DNA of 64,000 nucleotides from Clostridiales bacterium oral taxon 876 str. F0540 (GTDB taxonomy: Bacteria > Bacillota > Clostridia > Clostridiales > Clostridiaceae): assembly GCA_000466585.1 (NCBI GenBank), contig KE993501.1, positions 62,001 through 126,000 of the forward strand, written 5' to 3'. Made by a program: the position numbers and the translations under genes. Of the stretch, positions 44,790 through 53,740 are shown one piece after another. Position 1 is the stretch's first letter. The number at the start of each line of letters is the position of its first letter. The notes under the pieces were generated by a model, which was not told the DNA's origin, ran no database searches, and worked only from the letters and a program-made list of their open reading frames with translations.

Positions 44790-45077
44790 ATGAGAAATTG
44801 CTGTGTGCATAAACCGAAGGCAAGGTTACTAAATTTTGATGGGCCATATGATAACTGGCTGAGGCAATGTAGAAGAGAAACTTTAAAGCAATATGAAAAT
44901 TCAAAGTTTAATATAGATGAGGATATAAGATGGTTCTCCAAGATGTCATTGTTTTGGAACATCGATACCTGTTCGGGTTATGGAGGAAATTTGACCTCAA
45001 TTCGATTAAGCTCGCAAGGAAAGTTATTGGATGTTATCAAAATTAAGACAGTAAAAGATGATTTGATTATAATCTAA
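44790..45077 (+). CDS. Unrecognised 95-residue open frame
   Basis: The frame has no clear ribosome-binding site and no recognisable domain. It contains three Cys, is rich in basic and aromatic residues, and is directly followed by a terminator hairpin. It may be a degraded gene or a genuine small protein. Confidence 0.3.
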   Translation: MRNCCVHKPKARLLNFDGPYDNWLRQCRRETLKQYENSKFNIDEDIRWFSKMSLFWNIDTCSGYGGNLTSIRLSSQGKLLDVIKIKTVKDDLIII

Positions 45078-45090
45078 ACAAATAATTTCT

Positions 45091-45145
45091 GTCCACCGTA
45101 GCTGGTGGACTTTTGTTTTATAGTAATGAATAAATATAGTAATTA
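45091..45145 (+). repeat. Terminator hairpin, degenerate copy of a dispersed repeat
   Basis: GTCCACC and GGTGGAC form a 7-bp stem followed by TTTTGTTTTATAG and then AATGAATAAATATAG. The same layout (hairpin, T tract, ATAG...TAAATATA) recurs at 49280 and 52500; this copy matches less well after the T tract. Confidence 0.5.
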
Positions 45146-45222
45146 AAATATTAATAAAGTTATTAATTTAAACTACGTTAAGGCATAAATGTGCGCCTAA
45201 GAAAAGGATTTTAAATACTCTA

Positions 45223-46317
45223 TTATTTTGATTTTATTAGGTTTTTAACATAAAGTACCAATAATGTAACTATTGGTATTATGATCATTATCGGCAAATG
45301 AAAATACTTTATGCTGATATCAAGTCCTATCTTAACATGCTGCGGGTAGTTTCTTGCTATCAATATTGATGCTGCAAATATTAGGATACTGAATGGAAGG
45401 GCAAAATATTTTGTATCCTTAATTTTTAAAATTTGTGATGTTCCCAACATGGCTCCGTAAGTAAAGAAGCTTATTTTCATAACTCCTGCCGTTATCATAA
45501 AAAGCACAGTAACTATATCTAATCTATCAAAGGTTTCCCCAATATTCATCATACGCAGTGTCTGAAGCAACGGAAATAACGAATTAGTGGCAAAATCTAC
45601 ACCTAATACAGAAATAAACATAATTAAATTTAATGTTATAAGAAGTCCTTCAGCTATAATAGCAAATATTGCAGCTTTTCTTATCTTAGAAGATTGAATT
45701 ACATATGGATAAAACATGGTAAACAATATACTTTCACCATATGGAAAAAAAAGAAGTCTCCAGCTTTTTCCTATAACTGTCATTATTCCATCTTCAAGTA
45801 CAGGCTTCAGATTATGAAACTTTAAATCTCCCGGAGATGTAAATAAAAATATCCACGATAGCACTAAGAAAATCAGCCAGAGGATTAAGATGATATGCGC
45901 ACTCCTAAAAAGGTTTTCCATACCAAGATATGTGGCATAAGTAACTACGGTTAAAAAACATATTGAGATCCAAATCATCGGAATCTTTGTAAGTACGGCA
46001 ATATTTATAAGACTAGAGAAATCCCTCAGTACTCTAGCAGCTATGTATGTAAAAAAAACAACATATAATATACCCAGAAAGTTTCCGATTACTTTTCCTA
46101 ATACTTTTGGAAGATAAGAAATAATAGTATCTTGAGGATGTTTGCTCCATAAATAGGTGTATAAAATTTGCAACAAGATTCCAGGAACTATATAAATAAG
46201 CATTGCAAGCCAAGCATCATGTTTTACTTCAGGAGCCATATAGAAAAGCAAGGCACTCCCGTAAGGAACAATAATTATGGCAATAAATAATTGAAAGGCA
46301 GTTATTTTTATTTTCAC
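45223..46317 (-). CDS. gerKB: Spore germination permease, GerAB/GerKB type
   Basis: The 364-residue protein has about ten membrane segments throughout, as in the GerAB (amino-acid permease-like) subunit of spore germinant receptors in the spore inner membrane. The GTG at 46317 follows AGAGGATGG. It is the last gene of an A-C-B ordered gerK-type operon on the minus strand. Confidence 0.9.
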   Translation of the reverse strand: MKIKITAFQLFIAIIIVPYGSALLFYMAPEVKHDAWLAMLIYIVPGILLQILYTYLWSKHPQDTIISYLPKVLGKVIGNFLGILYVVFFTYIAARVLRDFSSLINIAVLTKIPMIWISICFLTVVTYATYLGMENLFRSAHIILILWLIFLVLSWIFLFTSPGDLKFHNLKPVLEDGIMTVIGKSWRLLFFPYGESILFTMFYPYVIQSSKIRKAAIFAIIAEGLLITLNLIMFISVLGVDFATNSLFPLLQTLRMMNIGETFDRLDIVTVLFMITAGVMKISFFTYGAMLGTSQILKIKDTKYFALPFSILIFAASILIARNYPQHVKIGLDISIKYFHLPIMIIIPIVTLLVLYVKNLIKSK

Positions 46318-46350
46318 TTTTATCCATCCTCTGAATTTAGCCAGACTCTA

Positions 46351-47520
46351 TTACCTAAATGGTTTGGAAATAACACCTGGTCTTTTTATACTTGAATTAA
46401 CATTAATCTTAATTTTTATATTTGGAAAAGTTTCGTCCCAATTATTCTCAATGCTTTTCCAAACCTTCGGATAATCTCTATGAATGGCACCAGCAAAGTC
46501 AAAAATATCCGATTTTAATTCCTTCTGGGCTTTTTGCAGAACCAAATTGATTTCGTGTTCAATAGCTTTGTTTTGTATCTTACTCAATTCATCCATAAGT
46601 TCCGGTTTACTCATAGGATCAATGTTTGCAATTGTCTCTCTAATATTTCCTTGCTCCTTGATATCTATCACCATTGTTATATCACCATTTGTTACTACCG
46701 GATACACTTTGCTCTTTGTTTTCACTATATCAAATACAATACTGCTTCCATCACTTAAAGAAGCTACTAGGCCTCCTGACTTTACCTTTCCACGTATCCA
46801 ATTCAATCCGCGGGTTTCATTTTTATTTAGGTAGCCTATAAGCTTATCTTTATTGAATACAGCGGTTCCAGCCAGCTCGAGATTCCTGCCAGTAATGTCA
46901 TTATCCTGAAAATTTATTACAGCTGCTATGGGCGCTTTTGATTTTCCGGTTAGAAGATTAGTAAAGTCTAATCGCGAAATTACAGGAGAGTACCCAATAA
47001 TTGACTGTTCCTTTAATAATCTCTCTATACTTGTAGCAGAAATTTTTTCATTCTTTGTCACTGAAGTAATTATGCTGGAGGCTGTTCCTTTAGTAATAAG
47101 TAACGGAATATCAGGTCTTGTTTGATTACTTCTTAAAGAAGCATCAATAAAAAGTGCTGTTCCAGATTGGGCTAAGTTCTCTCCTAGAACTGTGAATTTA
47201 CTGTGAGCCCAAAAAAGTTCTCTGCCAAGAATGGTTGATATCTGGTTTACAGCATCAGTTGGCGTAGACCCTTTTTCACTTACAATGATTACATCTGAAC
47301 TTCCTTGCGGACTGCCGCTTTTCTGTCCTATCATAGTACTTCCAGATTACTTTTGAGGATTTAGTATCTGAGCTGTTACTACATATTCATTCTGAGCAGT
47401 AAGATCAAATCCTACTGCACTTACTACGGCAAGTTTTTCAAGCTCACGTTTTGATTCTTTACAGCTTGTTGCAGAGAATATAATCATGATAGACATAGCA
47501 ATTAAAGTTAGCCTTTTCAT
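46351..47520 (-). pseudogene. gerKC: GerAC/GerKC germinant-receptor lipoprotein interrupted by an in-frame TAA
   Basis: The full frame starts at ATG 47520 after AAGAGGAG, with a lipoprotein signal whose Cys is residue 20 (FSATSC) and the GerAC start LEKLAVVSAVGFDLT. A TAA at 47347-47349 (codon 58) stops it, and the same frame then continues for over 330 residues to 46351 with GerAC features. So one base change breaks an otherwise intact gene. Possible explanations are a true nonsense mutation, re-initiation at the ATG at 47334 (weakly preceded by GGAAG), or a sequencing error. Loss would probably disable this receptor. Confidence 0.85.
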
Positions 47521-47554
47521 AAATTACTCCTCTTGTATTTACTATATATAAGAT

Positions 47555-49117
47555 TCATGATTTTCTCCTTATGCTTTTAGCTAGAGACTTGGATATTTTA
47601 TTTTTAACACTAAACGGGTATCTTATAAATAAATCAGGCAGACTCTTAGATGATAAGGGAGCCAGCGGCCATAAATAAGGTACTCCAAAAGATCTTATAG
47701 ACATAAGCCTCATTGTAAAAATAACTAGTCCGCACATTAAGCCTATGAGACCCAGTGTTCCACCCAGTATTAGAAATATAATCCTTGGAAAGGTTAGTGC
47801 AAAGGACATATCAACAGAGGGAACTGCATAGGATGAGATAGCTGTAGTAGCTACCACAATTACCATAGGAGTACTAACAAGCCCTGCATCTACTGCGGCC
47901 TGACCGAGTACTAAAGCTCCGACTATGCTGATGGCCTGCCCTGCTGTTCTTGGAATTCTTACACCAGCCTCCCTCAATATTTCATATACTAAGAGCATCA
48001 TAAAACACTCAAACATAGTGGGATAAGGAATTCCTGAGCGTGCTTTAATAAAAGTAGTTACTAAGGCAGTAGGAATAAGCTCCTGGTGAAATGTTGTTAT
48101 AGCAACATATACTGCCGGCAGTGTAAGAGATATTATAAACGAAATATATCTGATCCAGCGATTAAAGGTACCTACAAAGTACTTTAAGTAAAAGTCATCA
48201 CTGGTTAACATAAATTCTAAAAAAATAGCCGGTACTGAGCTAACAAGCGGTGTACCTTCCACTAAAATTAAAACACGACCTTCTAATAACTTAGATGCTG
48301 CAATCTCCGGCCTTTCTGTTGAAAAAATGGTAGGAAAGCTGCTGCTGGGCGCATCTTCTATAAATTCTTTAATGTAGTTGGTTCCAAGAACAAAGTCTAT
48401 ATCAATCTTATTTATTCTTTCTCTGACTTCGTTTACTATCTTTTCATCAGCTATATTTGATAGATATACAATGGCTACATCAGTTTGAGTTTCTTTACCT
48501 AAAACAAAGGGTTCAACACTAAAGTTTATATTTTTAATTTTTTTTCTTAAAAGAACTATGTTTGTAGCTATAGATTCAGTAAACCCTTCACGAGGTCCTC
48601 TCATAACAGTTTCAACCTGTGGTTCTTCAATAGCCCTGCTTGGTGGATTTTTTATGCTTATGGAAATCGCTTTACAAATTCCGTTGATAAATAAAATTAC
48701 TTTGCCTTTTAATATAGCATTGATAACCTTGTTCATATCAGAGAATATATCTCTATCCTCTACACCGAGAATGTACCTAGAATATTCGAGACTATCTTCC
48801 GGGTACGTCTTATTATTTTGTGTGTGTGATAATTTATCGATTATAATTTCACTGACATCTGACTCTTTTATCATGCCGTCAATATACACAAGTAGAGCAC
48901 TAATCTTAGGATTATTCGCGATTTTTAATTTTTTCACTACTAAATCCGTGCTACTCTTAAAGCTCTTCATTATGTATTCTTTATTTTCTATCAAAGCGTC
49001 TGAGACTTTAAATACTTCACTTAACTCTTTGTTATTATTTTCCTTAGGTAGCTGTTCTGTTTTATTGTCCTCACTCAACGAAAATATTCTTTTTATTGAA
49101 TCAAACACCTTGATCAC
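47555..49117 (-). CDS. gerKA: Spore germination protein, GerAA/GerKA type
   Basis: The 520-residue protein has a large soluble N-terminal part (to about 290) and a C-terminal membrane domain with several spans (about 325-470), as in GerAA subunits. Recognisable segments include RGPREGFTESIATNIVLLRK (about 169-188) and EGRVLILVEGTPLVSSVPAI (near 275). The GTG at 49117 follows AGGTAGGTGATC. It heads the gerKA-KC-KB operon. Confidence 0.93.
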   Translation of the reverse strand: MIKVFDSIKRIFSLSEDNKTEQLPKENNNKELSEVFKVSDALIENKEYIMKSFKSSTDLVVKKLKIANNPKISALLVYIDGMIKESDVSEIIIDKLSHTQNNKTYPEDSLEYSRYILGVEDRDIFSDMNKVINAILKGKVILFINGICKAISISIKNPPSRAIEEPQVETVMRGPREGFTESIATNIVLLRKKIKNINFSVEPFVLGKETQTDVAIVYLSNIADEKIVNEVRERINKIDIDFVLGTNYIKEFIEDAPSSSFPTIFSTERPEIAASKLLEGRVLILVEGTPLVSSVPAIFLEFMLTSDDFYLKYFVGTFNRWIRYISFIISLTLPAVYVAITTFHQELIPTALVTTFIKARSGIPYPTMFECFMMLLVYEILREAGVRIPRTAGQAISIVGALVLGQAAVDAGLVSTPMVIVVATTAISSYAVPSVDMSFALTFPRIIFLILGGTLGLIGLMCGLVIFTMRLMSIRSFGVPYLWPLAPLSSKSLPDLFIRYPFSVKNKISKSLAKSIRRKS

Positions 49118-49279
49118 CTACCTTTTGTTATTATTATTTTAAAACTAAAGGTATTTATACTCTTGTTCTCTATATTTTATGTTGTTAGTTTTATATTAGC
49201 CATGGAGTATTTAAAAGATGAAAATTCTTTTGCAGAATTGGTTGGTTTAAGGAGGGTATCTGATTAATAAAATGCTGCG

Positions 49280-49343
49280 GTCTAACTAGTTAGACAGACT
49301 TTTCTTTTATAGCATTGTGTAAATATATGGTTTATAATCAATA
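49280..49343 (+). repeat. Dispersed repeat copy 1: palindrome, T tract and conserved tail
   Basis: A 16-base palindrome (49280-49295) and an ACTTTTCTTTT tract are followed by a 36-base segment (about 49308-49343) that matches copy 2 at 52528-52563 in about 33 of 36 positions. The 438-base region between gerKA and the nitroreductase start otherwise shows nothing I can assign. Confidence 0.6.
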
Positions 49344-49555
49344 TTAAGGGTAGATATGGATTTATAATAGATGGCACTCACTTGTGAGTTATGCTAAGGC
49401 ATATTCGTAATACTGAGAAAAGTGCTTAGTTATATACTAGTTAAGTGTTACCTATATAGCTTTATTATTATATATGAGGTTTAAAGATGGAAATTAAGTT
49501 CTCATGTTTATAAAAGCTATAATGAATAAAATATGTCCATATTGTGGAGGAAAAC

Positions 49556-50161
49556 ATGATAGTTGATTTATTGAAAAAAAGATGCAGTATTAGGAATTTT
49601 AAACAAATGACAATCCCTCAAGCAGTTATTGATTATATTATTGAAGCAGGAAGATTATCTCCCTCTGGAGGAAACGAACAGCCATGGATGTTTGGAATAG
49701 TAAATGACCAGGAATTGATAAACAAAATTGCAGCAGCAGCATATAATCAAAAATGGATTAGTTCAGCGCCCTTAATAATTGTATTATGTACAACCATTGT
49801 AGAAGATGAAAGAGGGGCAAGAGATATTCAGGTATCAAGATTTCCGGAATTAAAAAATGATATATTAAATATGAACAAACAGCTCTATAGTAAATTAAAT
49901 TCTGAAGAGCATCAAAGCAAGATACCAGGAACTAATATGGTTTTAGCAGCATTGGAACACGGAATTTATTCAACATGGGTTTCTTATTTTAATGTAAATC
50001 AAGTTGCAGACTTATTAAACTTACCACCATTATGTATACCATCTGAGATACTTGTTTTAGGATATCCACAAGGTGAAATCAAATCAAGAAATAAAAAGAA
50101 AAAAGAAGAAATTGTATTTGTAAATTCATACAAGAAGGATGATCCTGGAGATAAAATATAA
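49556..50161 (+). CDS. Nitroreductase family protein
   Basis: The 201-residue protein is a flavin (FMN) nitroreductase-like enzyme. The N-terminal KKRCSIRNFKQ and GRLSPSGGNEQPWMFGI contain the usual FMN-contact residues. The C-terminal LVLGYPQGEIKSRNKK block completes the fold. The ATG at 49556 follows GTGGAGGAA, so the in-frame GTG is not used. The substrate is unknown. Confidence 0.88.
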   Translation: MIVDLLKKRCSIRNFKQMTIPQAVIDYIIEAGRLSPSGGNEQPWMFGIVNDQELINKIAAAAYNQKWISSAPLIIVLCTTIVEDERGARDIQVSRFPELKNDILNMNKQLYSKLNSEEHQSKIPGTNMVLAALEHGIYSTWVSYFNVNQVADLLNLPPLCIPSEILVLGYPQGEIKSRNKKKKEEIVFVNSYKKDDPGDKI

Positions 50162-50274
50162 CATTTGTGAAATGGGTAACTTTCCTTGCTTAAAATATTA
50201 AATATAAAGTATAAAGTTGAGACATAGGATTATTTATAGGTAATATGAAAGGATGCTTTTAAGGAGGATTATTT

Positions 50275-50655
50275 GTGAGAAAGCAAACCAGGATTATAGT
50301 ACTTTCATTAATAATAATAAGCAGCCTATTGCTTTTAAGTACTGGCAGAAAAATAGCAGGTGTTATGCTCAGCGATTACTCTATATCTAAAGATGGTAAG
50401 GTAATGACACTAAGAGTCGGTGTAGCAAGCAGTATTGGCTACATAAGGACTCTTAAAGAGAGCCAAGGAGAAAATAAAAAATATATTGCCTTTTATTCAA
50501 CATATGGATTGAATAGTAAAATCGGTGCCAAAAGTGAATTTCAAATTGATTTGAATCCTTCCTGTAATGAAATATATTTTTACAGAGGGAATGATGGCTA
50601 TGAATTGATTCTGTACAAGAACGAAGATTCAAAAGATTGGGAATTAGCAAGATAG
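50275..50655 (+). CDS. Secreted or membrane-anchored small protein of unknown function
   Basis: The 126-residue protein starts at GTG 50275 after AAGGAGG. A hydrophobic signal or anchor segment (about 7-24) is followed by a compact beta-rich domain with VGVASSIGYIRTLK and STYGLNSKIGAKS, and IYFYRGNDGYELILYK near the end. Similar small proteins occur in clostridia and bacilli without known function. Confidence 0.7.
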   Translation: MRKQTRIIVLSLIIISSLLLLSTGRKIAGVMLSDYSISKDGKVMTLRVGVASSIGYIRTLKESQGENKKYIAFYSTYGLNSKIGAKSEFQIDLNPSCNEIYFYRGNDGYELILYKNEDSKDWELAR

Positions 50656-50659
50656 AAAT

Positions 50660-50752
50660 GCATTTTATGTGAAAACAAATTCACTAAATGGAGCTATTAT
50701 TCCGCAATGGGTTTCTAACCTTGCTGCAAGTATAATTAATAATTATAAATAA
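50660..50752 (+). pseudogene. Possible C-terminal remnant of a START/SRPBCC-like protein
   Basis: An open frame ending at TAA 50750-50752 encodes LNGAIIPQWVSNLAASIINN. The GxIPxWVxNL pattern resembles the C-terminal helix of START-domain proteins. No start codon or upstream part is present. This is weak evidence from one short segment. Confidence 0.25.
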
Positions 50753-50900
50753 GACTTAGGAACGTTAATTTTAAAAAATCTAATTTTTATCAGACTTAAT
50801 CAATGAATAGCCTTTCTATTTGATTTTTATAAAAATTGCACTCGCAATATGATATAATAAAACAGGTTGAATATTTAATTAATTCCAAGGGAGCAAAAAT

Positions 50901-52373
50901 ATGGATAGAAAATTACATGTACATTTTATGGGAATAGGCGGAAGCGGAATGGCGCCTATTGCAGTAATAGCAAAGAAATCAGGATTTGATGTGTCCGGAT
51001 GTGATTATAATGAAACAAGTTATTATAGTGATGCATTACGGGATAGTAAAATTGATATAAAATTAGGTCATAGCGCAGATCATCTGGAGGGAGTGGATAT
51101 CCTGGCAGTTACACCTGCTGTTTTTGACATTAACCCTAATCATCCTGAGATAGCTCTTGCAAGAAAGAGGAATATATTAATGACCTGGCAGGAATTCATG
51201 GGGAAATACCTTCAGAAAGATAAGTTCCTTGTTGCAGTAGCAGGCACTCATGGAAAATCCACTACCACAGTCTTAACAGGGCTGGCATTAGAGGCTGGAG
51301 GCTTAGATCCTATAGTAGAAGCCGGAACTATATACAAACCCTGGGGAGGTGGTTTCAGGATAGCTGATTCCAAATATTTTGTCTGCGAGGCAGATGAATT
51401 TAATTGCAATTTTTTAAATTATTCACCTTCCTTAATTATAATCAATAACATTGAGATGGATCATCCTGAATTTTTCAAAGACTTCACAGAATTTAAATTG
51501 GCATTTAAAAAGTTTATCACCAACATGAAGCATCCCGGTACTCTTGTGGTAAATGAAGAGAGTGAGGGTATTAGAGATGTACTAATAGAAATGAAAGACT
51601 GGCTTCAAGAGAAAAATGTTAAAGTCATTGGATATTATTTAAAACATAAATTTGATTTTCCTTTCAGAGTTGAGTATAAGGGCGAAATAATGAGCATTGT
51701 TGAAGAGGGTGTAGACTTTGACGTTTATGGACCAAACTTTAAAGAAAGCTTTAAGCTTGGTCTTCTAGGAGCTCACAATGTTTCAAATTCCTTAGGTGTA
51801 CTTAGTGCTGCTATTGAACTTGGAATAAATTTAGAAACCCTTAAAGAAGTATTTCAAAAATATAAGGGTATTGGAAGAAGAACTGAATTAATTGCTGAAG
51901 TGAATAAGATAAAAGTCTTCGATGACTATGGTCACCATCCTACTGCAATAGCCGCAGTTTTGGACACATTTAAAACTATTTATTCAGATAAAAAGGTGTA
52001 TGCAGTAGTTGAACCACATCAAATATCACGATTAAAGCTATTTCCAGAGGAATTTATTGCTGCATTGAATTATGCGGATGAGGCCATAGTGACAAAAACT
52101 TATGTTGGTAGAGAAATAAATAAGAACCTAGAACCTGTGGATATGAATTCACTTGTCAGTAAAGTTGATGCTGGCAAGGCGACCTACATTGAAGACTTTA
52201 ATAATGTTGCAGATGTAATCTCTTCCAAAGCTAAACAGGGCGATATTATCATCGTTTTTGGTGCCGGGAATTCACATAAGCTTACTAAGTTAATAGTTGA
52301 GTGTTTAAGAAAAACTAAGTTTTATGAAAATTTTCAAATAAAGTTATCCACTTCTACGAGACATTATTTCTAG
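50901..52373 (+). CDS. MurC-like Mur ligase (solitary paralogue)
   Basis: The protein has all three Mur ligase domains: an N-terminal Rossmann domain with HFMGIGGSGMAPIA (8-21), the ATP-binding GTHGKSTTT (115-123) and EADEFNCNF near 165, and a C-terminal domain with FDDYGHHPTAI. These motifs are those of UDP-N-acetylmuramate-L-alanine ligase (MurC), but it lies outside any mur cluster and EADEFN replaces the usual EADESD. It may ligate a related substrate or be a second MurC. The start lies after AAGGGAG. Confidence 0.8.
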   Translation: MDRKLHVHFMGIGGSGMAPIAVIAKKSGFDVSGCDYNETSYYSDALRDSKIDIKLGHSADHLEGVDILAVTPAVFDINPNHPEIALARKRNILMTWQEFMGKYLQKDKFLVAVAGTHGKSTTTVLTGLALEAGGLDPIVEAGTIYKPWGGGFRIADSKYFVCEADEFNCNFLNYSPSLIIINNIEMDHPEFFKDFTEFKLAFKKFITNMKHPGTLVVNEESEGIRDVLIEMKDWLQEKNVKVIGYYLKHKFDFPFRVEYKGEIMSIVEEGVDFDVYGPNFKESFKLGLLGAHNVSNSLGVLSAAIELGINLETLKEVFQKYKGIGRRTELIAEVNKIKVFDDYGHHPTAIAAVLDTFKTIYSDKKVYAVVEPHQISRLKLFPEEFIAALNYADEAIVTKTYVGREINKNLEPVDMNSLVSKVDAGKATYIEDFNNVADVISSKAKQGDIIIVFGAGNSHKLTKLIVECLRKTKFYENFQIKLSTSTRHYF

Positions 52374-52499
52374 AACACTGGATCATATGGGAAGAAAAAT
52401 ACTGCCTTATCTAATAGAGGTGCTCAAGTATAAAAACACTTAAAGATCATTAAAAATTATCCCAAAAGAAAGACGGATACCTTATAACCAAATGTTTAT

Positions 52500-52563
52500 G
52501 TCCACCTTATTTGGTGGACTTTTTTTATATAGTACTGTGTAAATATATGGTCTATAATCAATA
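52500..52563 (+). repeat. Dispersed repeat copy 2: terminator hairpin and conserved tail
   Basis: GTCCACC and GGTGGAC form a 7-bp stem with a TTATTT loop, then a T tract and the tail shared with copy 1 (GTGTAAATATATGGT). It probably terminates the MurC-like gene's transcript. Confidence 0.65.
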
Positions 52564-52679
52564 TATAGGAACGTTTTGAGTTTGAGGTATTATATGAAAT
52601 TTAAGATTGAGGCAGATTTAAATTTTATAGAAAGAGATGTGAATTATGAAACAAATGCAGATAGCACAAGTCAACTAAA

Positions 52680-53126
52680 TATCATCTTGATAGCTTTATA
52701 AAAAATGATTTAGATAGATTGAAAGAAAAAGAAATATTAGAAAGTGACACAAGAATTATTTTACCTAATCAAATATTCAATGAAGAATTATTAATCAATA
52801 TAGGAGACAGATTATTGAAATTAATACACTGTCCCGGGCATACATATGATAGCATTTTAATACTTGATATGAATAGTAATATTCTGATTGTTGGTGATAA
52901 TTTACTAGGTGAGGAAGTTGAATTTTTTATGCCCCCTACAATACCACCGGATGAAATAGATATTAGTTATAAAGAGTTAGAGAATGCTTATAAATTGATA
53001 GAAAGTATTCAAGCAGAAGTAATTATACCTGGACATGGAAAAATTATGGAACCTCATTCTATGTTACAACTTAACCAAAAGAGATACCATAAATGCTTAA
53101 ATGAAGGTTTGAAATATATAAAGTAG
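52680..53126 (+). pseudogene. Truncated metallo-beta-lactamase-fold hydrolase
   Basis: The open part (TTG 52719 to 53126) carries the later MBL metal motifs: HCPGHTYDS, the Asp in VGDNLLG and the His in IPGHGK. The frame upstream reads KYHLDSFIKNDLDRL, a decayed form of the HxHxDH region, and is closed by TAG at 52662-52664. The first 100 or so residues of the fold are missing, so this is most likely a 5'-truncated gene. Confidence 0.65.
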
Positions 53127-53216
53127 TTTAATTTTGTGCATTTTGTTTGCGAAGAATATAGGATAGTTATATTTAGATATTTTATAACACAGAGTTATTG
53201 TACTGGAGGGGTAAAA

Positions 53217-53726
53217 ATGAAAAATGGAGTATTAGAATCAGAAAGGTTATTACTAAAACCTTTATCATATAAGGAACTATCATTTATCAATAGTAACAAT
53301 ATAGAAAGAATTGAAAATTTGATTGAATCTGAGGCAATATTTGATTTTGTTAAGGTAGCAATAACAAAGAAACTAGATAAAATGAAGAATATTGATGAAA
53401 AAGATCATGAATGGTACACATATTGGTTGATTATAGACAAGTCTAACCAAAAAGGTATGGGAGTTATAGGTTTTAAGGGGTTACCTGATGAAAATGGTTT
53501 CTCAGAGGTTGGATATAGTATAGCATCTAAATATAGAAAAAAAGAATACATGAGCGAAGCGTTATTAACGCTAGTAAATTGGGCATCTGATTTTGAAAAT
53601 TGTAAAGGTATTACAGCAACAAAAGTGTTAAAAGAAAATATAGGATCGAACAATGTATTAAATAAATGTAAGTTCAAATTGATTAGTTCTACAAGTAAGG
53701 AAAATAATTATATTCTTGAGTTCTAA
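53217..53726 (+). CDS. RimJ/RimL-type GNAT acetyltransferase
   Basis: The 169-residue protein starts with LESERLLLKPLSYKEL, the typical RimJ/RimL opening, and has IGFKGLPDENGFSEVGYSIA followed by YRKKEYMSEALLTLVNWA (acetyl-CoA site) and NNVLNKCKF. The ATG at 53217 follows TGGAGGGG; the longer frame to 53136 lacks a site. It lies 14 bases before the next gene. Confidence 0.82.
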   Translation: MKNGVLESERLLLKPLSYKELSFINSNNIERIENLIESEAIFDFVKVAITKKLDKMKNIDEKDHEWYTYWLIIDKSNQKGMGVIGFKGLPDENGFSEVGYSIASKYRKKEYMSEALLTLVNWASDFENCKGITATKVLKENIGSNNVLNKCKFKLISSTSKENNYILEF

Positions 53727-53740
53727 AAGGGGATTGGATT

